Source: JAMZMI01 sp039970095 (GTDB taxonomy: Bacteria; Bacteroidota; Bacteroidia; Cytophagales; Cyclobacteriaceae). From it: a DNA stretch of 64,000 bases. This document shows, one piece after another, positions 9,298 through 16,401 of this stretch. Numbering within the stretch: position 1 is the stretch's first letter; each line of letters begins with the position of its first letter. The stretch spans positions 1 through 64,000 of the forward strand of contig JBDVMP010000108.1 in NCBI GenBank assembly GCA_039970095.1. Reading direction: 5' to 3'. The translations under genes were made by a program, and so were the position numbers. The notes beneath the pieces were generated by a model. The model had not been told where the DNA came from, did not search any database, and saw nothing but the letters and a program-made list of their open reading frames with translations.

Positions 9298-11079
9298 ATG
9301 CAACTACTCGACCACTTCAAAGAACTCACGTTACATCCTAAAAATGCCCAAGAGCTAAAAGGCTTGATCCTTCAGTTGGCCATACAAGGCAAACTCACCA
9401 AAAAATGGCGTGAACTAAATCCTAATGTAGAATCTGCTTCTGTTTTATTGGAGAAAATAAAAGAAAAGAAAGCACAACTTGTCAAGGAAAAGAAGATTAA
9501 AAAGGAAAAATCTCTTTCTGAGATTGATAAAATCTCTATTGAATTACCAGAGAATTGGTGTTTTACTCGCTTGGGAGCAATGGGGTTAATTAATCCAAGA
9601 AATACTATAGATGATGAATTGGAAATTGGTTTTGTTCCGATGAGGGATATTAGTCAAACTTTTAGTGAAATTCCAAAATTTGAAACAAGAGAGTGGGTAA
9701 GTGTTAAAAAGTCATTTACACATTTTAGAGAGAATGATGTTGCTTTTGCCAAGATTACACCTTGTTTCGAAAATAGTAAAGCTTGCGTTTTTAAAGGTTT
9801 GCCAAATGGATTTGGTGCTGGAACGACGGAATTACATGTTTTTAGAAAAGTAATTGATGAGATAGATCCTGAGTTTGTTTACTGCATTGTAAAGTCTCCT
9901 TTGTTTTTGAAAAATGGAGAGGATAAAATGACTGGTTCAGCGGGTCAAAAAAGAGTTCCAAAAGAATATTTTTCTAATTATGTAATAGGGTTGCCACCAT
10001 ACGAAGAACAAAAAGCGATAGTCGCTACCGTTAATCAGTTGTTTAAGGAAATGGAGGCATTGGAGGAGCAGACGGTGGCTAGGGTACAACTCAAAGAAGA
10101 CTTTGTGACTTCTGCATTGCAGCAGTTGTCTACAGGAGATACCGTCAAGGAATGGTCGTTTATGCAGGAGCATTTCAAGACCTTCTTCACCGAAAAGACA
10201 GCCGTCAAAAAACTAAGAGAAACCATCCTCCAACTAGCCGTACAAGGCAAGTTGACCAAGCATTGGCGATCGGAAAACCCAGACGTAGAACCAGCTTCCT
10301 TACTCCTAGAAAAGATCAAAGCCGAAAAAGCCCAGTTGATCAAGGACAAGAAGATCAAGAAAGAGAAACCACTTCCAGAGATTACAGCTGAGGAGATCCC
10401 TTACGAACTGCCTGAGGGGTGGAGTTGGTGTAGGTTGGGGGATGTTACTACTATTAAAGGAGGTAAACGACTTCCAAAAGGTGAATCACTCACAACAGAA
10501 AATACAGGCCGAGTGTATATCAGAGTGACTGATATGAAAAATGGAACAATTGATGATTCCAGACTGCATTATGTTACGGAAGATGTATTCAAAATTATAA
10601 GTCAGTACATCATTGAAAAAGAGGACTTATACTTAACTATTGTAGGTGCTACAATTGGTAAATTGGGACTTGTTCCAGAGAGATTTCACGGGATGAGTTT
10701 AACGGAAAATGCAGCACGTATTATTAGGTATCAAATTGCAAAAGAATTTTTGTACCATACTATGATTTCTGATTTAGTTCAGAATCAGTTTTTTGATAAA
10801 ACAAATCAGGTAGGAGTTCCAAAATTAGCTTTACACAGAGTTGCAAAAACGTTGATGCCACTTCCACCATTAGAAGAACAAAAAGCGATAGTAGCCAAGG
10901 TGAATGCCTTAATGGGCTTATGTGATGGCTTAGAAAAGGCAATCGAAGACAGCACCACCCAAGTGGAGCAGCTTATGCAGAGTTGTTTGAAGGAGGTTTT
11001 TGAGGGAGACACAAAGGAGTATGAGCTGGCAGACACTGTAGGCTTAAGTATGGCGGCTGAGGGTAAGTCGGATTATTAG
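9298..11079 (+). CDS. hsdS: Type I restriction-modification specificity subunit
   Basis: Determines the DNA target of the complex. At 593 residues it is a double-half HsdS with two target-recognition domains (about residues 75-235 and 375-525). Each is preceded by a similar conserved helix segment (LILQLAIQGKLTKKWR near 20; TILQLAVQGKLTKHWR near 308) and closed by PP-x-EEQKAIVA. The conserved segments are also alike at DNA level: 10003-10022 and 10873-10892 are identical over 20 bp, while the recognition domains are AT-rich and dissimilar. That arrangement is known to allow domain exchange by homologous recombination. The start directly follows the hsdM stop, and the downstream RelA/SpoT gene begins 4 bp after the end. 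Confidence 0.93.
   Translation: MQLLDHFKELTLHPKNAQELKGLILQLAIQGKLTKKWRELNPNVESASVLLEKIKEKKAQLVKEKKIKKEKSLSEIDKISIELPENWCFTRLGAMGLINPRNTIDDELEIGFVPMRDISQTFSEIPKFETREWVSVKKSFTHFRENDVAFAKITPCFENSKACVFKGLPNGFGAGTTELHVFRKVIDEIDPEFVYCIVKSPLFLKNGEDKMTGSAGQKRVPKEYFSNYVIGLPPYEEQKAIVATVNQLFKEMEALEEQTVARVQLKEDFVTSALQQLSTGDTVKEWSFMQEHFKTFFTEKTAVKKLRETILQLAVQGKLTKHWRSENPDVEPASLLLEKIKAEKAQLIKDKKIKKEKPLPEITAEEIPYELPEGWSWCRLGDVTTIKGGKRLPKGESLTTENTGRVYIRVTDMKNGTIDDSRLHYVTEDVFKIISQYIIEKEDLYLTIVGATIGKLGLVPERFHGMSLTENAARIIRYQIAKEFLYHTMISDLVQNQFFDKTNQVGVPKLALHRVAKTLMPLPPLEEQKAIVAKVNALMGLCDGLEKAIEDSTTQVEQLMQSCLKEVFEGDTKEYELADTVGLSMAAEGKSDY
10003..10892 (+). repeat. Direct repeats within hsdS (conserved-region junctions)
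   Basis: GAAGAACAAAAAGCGATAGT occurs at 10003-10022 and 10873-10892, with flanking similarity extending to about 32 bp. The copies mark the ends of the two target-recognition domains. Confidence 0.8.
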
Positions 11080-11083
11080 TTCA

Positions 11084-12391
11084 ATGGATTTTAGCAAAAC
11101 TCAAATAAGAAAACTAGGCGACAGAATCAGGTCAGAGATTAGTACGGGATTGGATCATGTTGCCCCGGCCGACATTGATATGCTGGAGGAATATAGGATT
11201 TCCTACAAGGAGTACATTTCCACCATTTTCAATAAACTCTATAAAGAATCAAAAGGTATTCGTCACGATTCCATTACAACCTACCGTCTGAAGAGAATTG
11301 AATCCATCGTTAGGAAACTTTATAGATACCCTAGCATGGAATTAGACAGAATGTCTGATGTCGCCGGTTGTCGATGCATTCTTAATAATGAAGCCAGAGT
11401 CTATAAGTTGAGAGATCAGATATATGAGATATTTCATGTAAGCAAGGAAAACGACTATTATAAGAATCCAGTTGCAAGTGGTTATAAATCCATACATCTC
11501 TACATCACGGAATCTGAAAATGACAAGTGGCCTGTAGAAATACAGATAAGAACAAAAAATGATCATAACTGGGCTACACTGGTTGAAATCATTGACCAAC
11601 TATATGACAAGAGCCTAAAGGAAGGCGAGAGTGATCCTAAATTTGACAGGTTCTTTGTTCTCATGTCAATTCTTAAATCACTGAGTATTGAACAAAGAGT
11701 AGAGTTGATTCATCTGGCCCATGAGCTGTCTGTCTTTGAAAAATTATACAGTGTCTTTGTACAAAATTATCTCAGTGTTCGTATCAATTGGTTGAAGGTC
11801 AAAAAGCCCAAAGACCATCACTTTTTTGTAATTGAAGTGCAAGGTGATCAGCCAGAGATACTTTCTTTCAAGTCATTCAGTGATGCGGAAATGAAATACT
11901 TTGAAAAGTTCAGGGCGGATAGCGGCTCAAATATTGTGTTAACATATTTGCCACAGTCGAACTTTGATAATTTGGAAGCAGCCTATTCTAATTATACATT
12001 GACCACACATACATTTATAGATGACTACTTTAGACTGCTCTCAGATGTAATGGGCTATTTGATTCGAAACAAAAAGTATAAATTATTTTACACCCACTAC
12101 AGTCATGCTCAGGTTAATCTATATGCCAGTTTTATGAATATTGAGCATGAATCTTCGGCAATTCAAGATGTCTCGATTAATGATCAATCAAAAGCCAAGT
12201 ATTGGAAAAAGGATTTTCGGAAAAGGATAAATAGAAGAACACAGCAGCTTAACAGAATTTCGAAGGAAATTGAAAAATTCAGACCAACAAGTGGCTACAG
12301 CTTGCTGATTTTCAACTATTATGTTTGGCGGATCAACAGGAGAGAACGCAGGTTCAGTAGGTCTTATTACAGGAATACTGGTGGTAATTGA
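11084..12391 (+). CDS. RelA/SpoT-domain nucleotide pyrophosphokinase-like protein
   Basis: The first half matches the (p)ppGpp synthetase fold: RLKRIESIVRKL (68-79), MELDRMSDVAGCRCI with Asp92, DYYKNP, GYKSIH at 133-138, and VEIQIRT at 151-157 followed by DHNWATLVE. All synthetase hallmarks (basic ATP-binding residues, catalytic Asp, Glu152 and Gln154) are present. No HD hydrolase, TGS or ACT domain is seen, so it is a stand-alone synthetase-like enzyme with an extra, unrecognised basic C-terminal part (about 190-435, ending KRINRRTQQ...RINRRERR). It starts 4 bp after hsdS and is the last gene of the restriction operon. Options are an alarmone synthetase, or a toxic small-alarmone or tRNA-pyrophosphorylating effector used in abortive phage defence. 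The family call is firm; the role is inferred. Confidence 0.85.
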   Translation: MDFSKTQIRKLGDRIRSEISTGLDHVAPADIDMLEEYRISYKEYISTIFNKLYKESKGIRHDSITTYRLKRIESIVRKLYRYPSMELDRMSDVAGCRCILNNEARVYKLRDQIYEIFHVSKENDYYKNPVASGYKSIHLYITESENDKWPVEIQIRTKNDHNWATLVEIIDQLYDKSLKEGESDPKFDRFFVLMSILKSLSIEQRVELIHLAHELSVFEKLYSVFVQNYLSVRINWLKVKKPKDHHFFVIEVQGDQPEILSFKSFSDAEMKYFEKFRADSGSNIVLTYLPQSNFDNLEAAYSNYTLTTHTFIDDYFRLLSDVMGYLIRNKKYKLFYTHYSHAQVNLYASFMNIEHESSAIQDVSINDQSKAKYWKKDFRKRINRRTQQLNRISKEIEKFRPTSGYSLLIFNYYVWRINRRERRFSRSYYRNTGGN

Positions 12392-12521
12392 CCATAAAAT
12401 GCTAGTTAAAAATGAGCTTGACCAGGACACCAGTAATATTTTCAACTATGCTAGATCGTTTTTCTCCCCATTGTCCAATGGAGCTATAGTCATAGACTAT
12501 AACAGGGAGCGTGGTGTGCCA

Positions 12522-12570
12522 TTAGTAACACTTAGTAACACATGATACCGGTGTTACTAAATGTTACTAA
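12522..12570. repeat. Four-copy iteron-like palindrome (TGTTACTAA)
   Basis: Arms at 12522-12541 and 12551-12570 are 20 bp long with one mismatch, separated by 9 bases. Each arm holds two copies of TTAGTAACA or its complement. It lies between two convergent genes and overlaps the stop codon of the ATPase gene. No T-run follows on either strand, so a simple terminator is less likely than a protein-binding or replication site. Confidence 0.7.
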
Positions 12571-13606
12571 TTCGGTTTACCACCCTTGACACCTTCACCT
12601 TGAAAGAATTGAACTTGGCTTCATCCGGGCAAAGTTGTTTAGCAATGGCGTACGCAGATATATTGGGGTCAGTTGCCAGTATAGCTTTGATTTCATTTTC
12701 AAGTTCATTGCGATCATTGTCACTTCCGGCTCGCAGATACTCTCTTTCATTGCCGTAGTGCAAAAATTCGAATTGGAGAAAGTTGTCGGGTTTATTGATT
12801 TGGCACACCACCACATTTTCTGTGTCATAAATGTGCTCGGTATTCCTGGCTTTAATCTGTTTGATGTACCGAAGGGACGTGTCTGTTGCACTTTCACCAA
12901 TGGAGAAAGCACTATCACAAAAGTTGATAAGCATTTTCGATCCTTGAAGATCATTCCTGGTAATCGATTTGGAAAGGTCTCGCTTTGGTGTGTGCGCCAA
13001 TGCCAAAATGGATAATCCATATTTGTTCTTCAGTGCTTTCAAGTGTTTCATTAACGGAAGCGCATCACGAGCCTTCTCTGTTTCATTTTTCAGATAAGTC
13101 AAATTATCTATGATCAGGACTTTCGCTCCTGTATCCCTAATACTTCTTTCCAACGAGCTATTCAAAAAGTCCTCAAATGTTGAATGCTCTGGAATCTCGG
13201 CATCCGGATCTATTTCAACTCGTATAAAGTTGGAATCGAAATTGAAATGATCCTGATATCCTTTTGAATACCTAGTCTCAAATTGCTTGTCGGAAAGTTC
13301 AAAATCGAAATATAGGATAGGTTGCGCCGTGGCTTCTAGTTTGAAACCTGGTATCTGTAGACCCCTGCTTATAGCGTTGGCAATTTGAACCGCAAGGATG
13401 CTTTTGCCAAGATTTGTGTCTGCAAACAGGATAGCCAATTCCTTCTCATGCCATAATTCTGCAAACAACATTTTCGGTATTGGCCTAAGTTTGGCCTGCT
13501 CGATCCAGTGATTAGCAGGCATTATTGTGAAAAGTGAAGGCTCCTTATGGGTACCTTCTACACTATTATTCTCTTTTTTATTTTTCTGAAATTCAGTGAA
13601 GCTCAT
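12557..13606 (-). CDS. RecA-fold AAA ATPase (RepA / DnaB-helicase-like)
   Basis: A hexameric-helicase-type ATPase, likely acting in replication of the element. Walker A ADTNLGKS is at 62-69 in the context ELAILFADTNLGKSILAVQ. Walker B VLIIDN is at 163-168. The LALAHTPKRD segment fits the sensor region of AAA_25/RepA proteins. A short C-terminal tail after about residue 300 (LENEIKAIL...ISAYAIAKQL) resembles a winged-helix. It overlaps the upstream DnaB N-domain-like gene by 4 bp (ATGA), so the two are translationally coupled and may form one split helicase. The stop codon lies within the palindrome at 12522-12570. Plasmid or phage RepA and mobile-island helicase are equally possible labels. 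Confidence 0.82.
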   Translation of the reverse strand: MSFTEFQKNKKENNSVEGTHKEPSLFTIMPANHWIEQAKLRPIPKMLFAELWHEKELAILFADTNLGKSILAVQIANAISRGLQIPGFKLEATAQPILYFDFELSDKQFETRYSKGYQDHFNFDSNFIRVEIDPDAEIPEHSTFEDFLNSSLERSIRDTGAKVLIIDNLTYLKNETEKARDALPLMKHLKALKNKYGLSILALAHTPKRDLSKSITRNDLQGSKMLINFCDSAFSIGESATDTSLRYIKQIKARNTEHIYDTENVVVCQINKPDNFLQFEFLHYGNEREYLRAGSDNDRNELENEIKAILATDPNISAYAIAKQLCPDEAKFNSFKVKVSRVVNRISNI

Positions 13607-14343
13607 GCTGCTAATTGGTTTTTCGTTTCAACTAATTTTTTCATTGTGTCTTCCGAGACTGGTTTGCCATTGATCACTAGCAATAGCATGTTGTTAAGAT
13701 GATCTATTGCCATCTTCTCTCGGAAGCCTCCCCTTCTTAATTGCATTAGGTTTTCTAGCAGTGACCGTATTGGGTAATTCTGTTTGATCCTTTCCGCACG
13801 TTTTGAAATTAATTTCTGAAATTCATTCATTTTTATGGCAACCGGATGTTCTCGGGAAACTTGATGCAAATATTCAGCACCGTCTCCAATCGTTACTAAC
13901 AAGTCTTCTTTAGAGTCGATCAGTTTGAAGTAGATTTCCTCTGCTGCCTGCTGAACCAGCGTTTCAGTCGGATGGAAATTGGTCTGTTCTATCATCTTGG
14001 AAACCTTGGTGGCAATGTCAAGTTCGAGCAAGAGCAGACACCAGTATTCGAGACTGGCCGTACTATTCACGGAGATGACTGTCTGTGCCAAATGGTGTGC
14101 TGCGTGTACCTGATGTTGTACACCTAAATGATGGTACATGGTTCTAATGTTAATCGGTTTAGTACTCCACATTTCGTCAAAACTCTTCCAAGTGAGGCGA
14201 TTAACCTCACTTGAAAAGTTGTTTGGAGATAAGTACCTGCCGATACGCCCGTAGCTGGTATCTTCAAGAAGCACTGCACCAATTATGGAGTTCTCGAGTT
14301 CTAGCCTGGCCTGAACGGAGTAGCCACGTATATCCAAACTCAT
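13603..14343 (-). CDS. DnaB N-terminal-domain-like protein
   Basis: Residues about 8-120 resemble the DnaB N-terminal helical domain: ELENSIIGAVLLED, then RIGRYLSPNNFSSEVNRLTWKSFDEM, and a His/Ala-rich helix. That domain mediates helicase oligomerisation and primase contact. The protein (246 residues) lacks a P-loop; the ATPase half is encoded by the next gene, which overlaps it by 4 bp. The C-terminal half (RGGFREKMAIDHLNNMLLLV) is not recognised. It overlaps the preceding small gene by ATGA as well. A role in loading or assembling the element's helicase is inferred. Confidence 0.65.
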   Translation of the reverse strand: MSLDIRGYSVQARLELENSIIGAVLLEDTSYGRIGRYLSPNNFSSEVNRLTWKSFDEMWSTKPINIRTMYHHLGVQHQVHAAHHLAQTVISVNSTASLEYWCLLLLELDIATKVSKMIEQTNFHPTETLVQQAAEEIYFKLIDSKEDLLVTIGDGAEYLHQVSREHPVAIKMNEFQKLISKRAERIKQNYPIRSLLENLMQLRRGGFREKMAIDHLNNMLLLVINGKPVSEDTMKKLVETKNQLAA

Positions 14344-14591
14344 GCTGCGGCCCTCCTCACATAATGGCTAAACCCACGCTCAATTGATTCAGATTTCACC
14401 TTCTGAACCCTTGCCTTGAGGGCTTCATGATATAGTTTTAATCTGAATATACGGTTGCGCATCCATACCGGTGGAGGCATATCCGCCGGGTGTGTTGATT
14501 CCCATATGGAGAGCAATTGTTCTAAATGATCAAGGCGATTTTTCACTATAATCGCTTGATTATCAATTGTTTTTGTGATAATATTGTACAT
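14340..14591 (-). CDS. Small hypothetical protein of the replication module
   Basis: The family is not recognised. The start chosen at 14591 gives 83 residues beginning MYNIITKTIDN, with a helical, charged pattern (VKNRLDHLEQLLSIWE, RLKLYHEALKARVQKVK). The frame is open upstream to an ATG at 14735 (131 residues), but that extension is Pro/His/Lys-rich, crosses two hairpins and overlaps another small gene in a different frame, so it looks non-coding. It overlaps the DnaB-like gene downstream by ATGA, indicating coupled translation in the module. Confidence 0.55.
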   Translation of the reverse strand: MYNIITKTIDNQAIIVKNRLDHLEQLLSIWESTHPADMPPPVWMRNRIFRLKLYHEALKARVQKVKSESIERGFSHYVRRAAA

Positions 14592-14667
14592 GAAATTTGT
14601 GTTTATGGGCACTGCTAATGCCCGTGAAAAATATTTAAGACCGATGCTTACCAGCATCGGTTTTTTT
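14592..14667 (+). ncRNA. Candidate antisense small RNA opposite the replication operon
   Basis: On the plus strand a hairpin GGGCA-N7-TGCCC (14607-14623) is followed by ACCGATGCT-TACC-AGCATCGGT (14640-14661) and a run of seven T's, a textbook intrinsic terminator. A weak Bacteroidota -7-like box, GAAATTTG (14592-14599), lies just upstream. No plus-strand gene exists here to need a terminator, so a short RNA of about 60 nt antisense to the minus-strand replication operon is inferred. Confidence 0.4.
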
Positions 14668-14799
14668 GTGCTTAGTCGAAGTGGGTGAAGGTGGGGCTTT
14701 GTTGGTAGGGGATGGCTCTTGTTGGTAGAGATCAAATAGGATCTCTGCCAACGCCTCCAGCGCCTCCCGTTCCTTGTCGGTGGCTTGGCTGGGCTTCAT
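14635..14799 (-). CDS. Small protein, 54 residues
   Basis: The family is not recognised. Reading from ATG at 14797-14799 gives MKPSQATDKEREALEALAE..., then a Pro/Thr/Lys-rich tail ending KHRS and TAA at 14635-14637. The N-terminal half is an acidic amphipathic helix. Its ATG overlaps the stop of the preceding 49-residue gene (ATGA), which supports both as real coupled genes. Its 3' end covers the terminator hairpin of the proposed antisense RNA. Confidence 0.55.
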   Translation of the reverse strand: MKPSQATDKEREALEALAEILFDLYQQEPSPTNKAPPSPTSTKHKKTDAGKHRS

Positions 14800-14945
14800 T
14801 TTTTATTCGTTACTTGGACTGTAGTGTTGTGACCTATTTTTGATTGATTTTCAGTCAAGTAGAGCTGTATGCCAGCTTTCACCGCCCTATATACGAGCCT
14901 TTCAAATTCATGGGGTGTTAGTGTGGTGCTTAATTGCTGTTTCAT
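14796..14945 (-). CDS. Small protein, 49 residues
   Basis: Start ATG at 14943-14945, stop TGA at 14796-14798. The product begins MKQQLSTTLTPHEFERLVYR and continues with AVKAGIQLYLTENQ, two short helices reminiscent of small DNA-binding or excisionase-type proteins but without a certain match. It is the first gene of the minus-strand run leading to the DnaB-like and ATPase genes and overlaps the next small gene by 4 bp. Confidence 0.5.
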   Translation of the reverse strand: MKQQLSTTLTPHEFERLVYRAVKAGIQLYLTENQSKIGHNTTVQVTNKK

Positions 14946-14976
14946 CTCTCAGTAGCCTTTGAGACAAATATGCACT

Positions 14977-15015
14977 TGCGGATTTTGAGGTTTAAAAAAG
15001 AATGCAAAATCCGCA
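14977..15015. promoter_or_regulatory. Inverted repeat upstream of the small-gene/replication operon
   Basis: TGCGGATTTT (14977-14986) and AAAATCCGCA (15006-15015) are a perfect 10-bp inverted repeat with a 19-bp spacer. This is the same spacing as in the recombinase operator. It partly overlaps the terminator and lies just upstream of the first small gene at 14945. An operator role is only a suggestion. Confidence 0.35.
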
Positions 15016-15026
15016 GATTTCGCATT
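14994..15026 (-). terminator. Intrinsic terminator downstream of the gene at 15037-16092
   Basis: On the minus strand an 11-bp stem with one G-T pair (AATGCGAAATC / GATTTTGCATT, loop TGCG) is followed by CTTTTTT. It begins 11 bases after the stop of the preceding gene. Confidence 0.75.
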
Positions 15027-15036
15027 ATCTCAAATT

Positions 15037-16092
15037 TTAGGCAACAACCATTTTGAATTGTTCGGGATCGAATTTTTTTGGTTTGTGCTTACTGCCATGT
15101 TCAATGCGAGAAGCAGATATACTATATTCTTTAATTAGTCCCGAAGAAAGGGAGTTGACGAAATTTGTCATTTTATCACGTTTGGTTCGTCCCCAGATAA
15201 TGAAATAGTTATGTTCATACAGGTAGTCCATTACCCAATGCAGATCACGTGATGCATTAACATAATTGGATAATACGGGTTCATTCACCTTTCCATAAAG
15301 AACTTTGCCATTAAGAAAAGTAAATACTTTAGACCAAACGTTCTTGTCAGTAAACAGGTCAGATATATAATGGATTTCCGGTTTTAATACCTCAATGCCA
15401 CTAGTAGGATTGTTTTGCGATTTTTTTTCAATTCCAGAGTACGCTGTTTCTGACTCCACGGACTTTTGGAGGATTAAACCCAATCCACCGAGTGCGTTTT
15501 CTTTTTTATCAGAATCAGAGCTATAATTTTCTTCGGATTGAAGTGTATTATTCACTTCTAGATTCGGGTGGGAAATAGCCAAATCCAATTCAACATCAAA
15601 TTCTCTAGCAGATATTACCCGTTCAATAACCTCAGTTCTTATGAGGTGTTTCATTACATTTAGATCCTCAGATTTTAAGAACTCAGGGTCATTAAAAAAC
15701 TTACTTTGATATTCGGATGATTCTGATTGATATTTCTTCAGTTCCTTTTCACGTATTTCTGGTAAGGTCACTTCCATAAAAAAGATCAAGTCCTCGTGAA
15801 TAGCATTTTTTGGCGACCTTTTGAAGAATGCATCATAGATATGATTTTTGAAGTAATCGCCAGTTTTGGAATAAGTTGACTGACCCATAGCATTAGATTG
15901 GATCTTACTATAAATACTTGCCAGTACAGAATTTATTTTACTGGAAATGTCATCTCTTTTATCAGTGGTGAGATATTTTGCCCATGATGGGTTTTCTATC
16001 AGGATTTTATTGTTAATTAAATCTTTCATTTCCTTAATTACACCATCCCTGATATCCTGGTATTCTTGAGCCCAATTGATATACTGCGTCAT
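15037..16092 (-). CDS. Hypothetical protein of the integrated element
   Basis: The family is not recognised. The 351-residue soluble product has no signal peptide or membrane segment. The N-terminal part is helical and charged. The middle (about 185-245) is Ser/Glu/Asn-rich and probably disordered. The C-terminal part (FLNGKVLYGKVNEPVLSNYV, then HWVMDYLYEHNYFIIWGRTK) looks folded and ends in a basic tail. It lies 18 bp after the XRE regulator in the same direction and is followed by a good terminator at 14994-15026, so the two form a unit. A role in control or mobility of the element is possible but not shown. Confidence 0.7.
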   Translation of the reverse strand: MTQYINWAQEYQDIRDGVIKEMKDLINNKILIENPSWAKYLTTDKRDDISSKINSVLASIYSKIQSNAMGQSTYSKTGDYFKNHIYDAFFKRSPKNAIHEDLIFFMEVTLPEIREKELKKYQSESSEYQSKFFNDPEFLKSEDLNVMKHLIRTEVIERVISAREFDVELDLAISHPNLEVNNTLQSEENYSSDSDKKENALGGLGLILQKSVESETAYSGIEKKSQNNPTSGIEVLKPEIHYISDLFTDKNVWSKVFTFLNGKVLYGKVNEPVLSNYVNASRDLHWVMDYLYEHNYFIIWGRTKRDKMTNFVNSLSSGLIKEYSISASRIEHGSKHKPKKFDPEQFKMVVA

Positions 16093-16110
16093 ATCCGTTT
16101 TATTTTGAGA

Positions 16111-16326
16111 TCATCTAAGCATTATGTCGCCATTAATACCAAGAAACTTATGTATTCGCCGAGCGATTTCCAATGTAGGTTCACGTTTTCCTGTTAGGTA
16201 TTCACTTACTCTCGATTGAGGGATATTCAGCTTTTCGGCAAGCAGGATTTGCGTTAAATTCTGTTCTTTCATTTTCACTTTAGCCATAGGCACCCAGGTA
16301 GGAAGATCGCCGGTCAATTGGTTCAT
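16111..16326 (-). CDS. XRE-family helix-turn-helix regulator of the element
   Basis: A small DNA-binding protein with a Cro/CI-type HTH: LTQILLAEKLNIPQSRVSEY followed by LTGKREPTLEIARRIHKFLGI. The start at 16326 (MNQLTGDLP, 71 residues) is preferred over 16365, because the -7-like box TATATTTG on the minus strand (16351-16358) would lie downstream of the longer start. The gene diverges from the recombinase across a 13-bp perfect inverted repeat at 16352-16396, which it probably binds to repress both promoters. It resembles HigA-type antitoxins in length, but no toxin gene is adjacent. Confidence 0.82.
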   Translation of the reverse strand: MNQLTGDLPTWVPMAKVKMKEQNLTQILLAEKLNIPQSRVSEYLTGKREPTLEIARRIHKFLGINGDIMLR

Positions 16327-16351
16327 GGTTTTTTGGTTTGTGTGTAAATTC

Positions 16352-16396
16352 AAATATAAGCACAATATACATACAATGGATAATGTGCTTATATTT
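16352..16396. promoter_or_regulatory. Shared operator/promoter between regulator and recombinase
   Basis: AAATATAAGCACA (16352-16364) and TGTGCTTATATTT (16384-16396) form a perfect 13-bp inverted repeat with a 19-bp spacer. Each arm carries TATATTTG (16390-16397 plus; 16351-16358 minus), matching the Bacteroidota -7 consensus TAnnTTTG. The palindrome thus holds two diverging promoters. The plus-strand box is only 4 bp from the recombinase ATG at 16402, implying a leaderless or nearly leaderless mRNA. Confidence 0.7.
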
Positions 16397-16401
16397 GGTA
16401 C

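Noticed and set aside
12321..12545. Plus-strand frame of 74 codons overlapping the end of the RelA/SpoT gene
   Set aside because: It starts inside the RelA/SpoT gene in another frame and ends in the palindrome; no protein-like features.
12522..12570. Simple bidirectional terminator between convergent genes
   Set aside because: The stem is long and perfect enough, but neither side is followed by a T-run, and each arm is built of two repeat units, which points to a binding site. A transcription-blocking role is not excluded.
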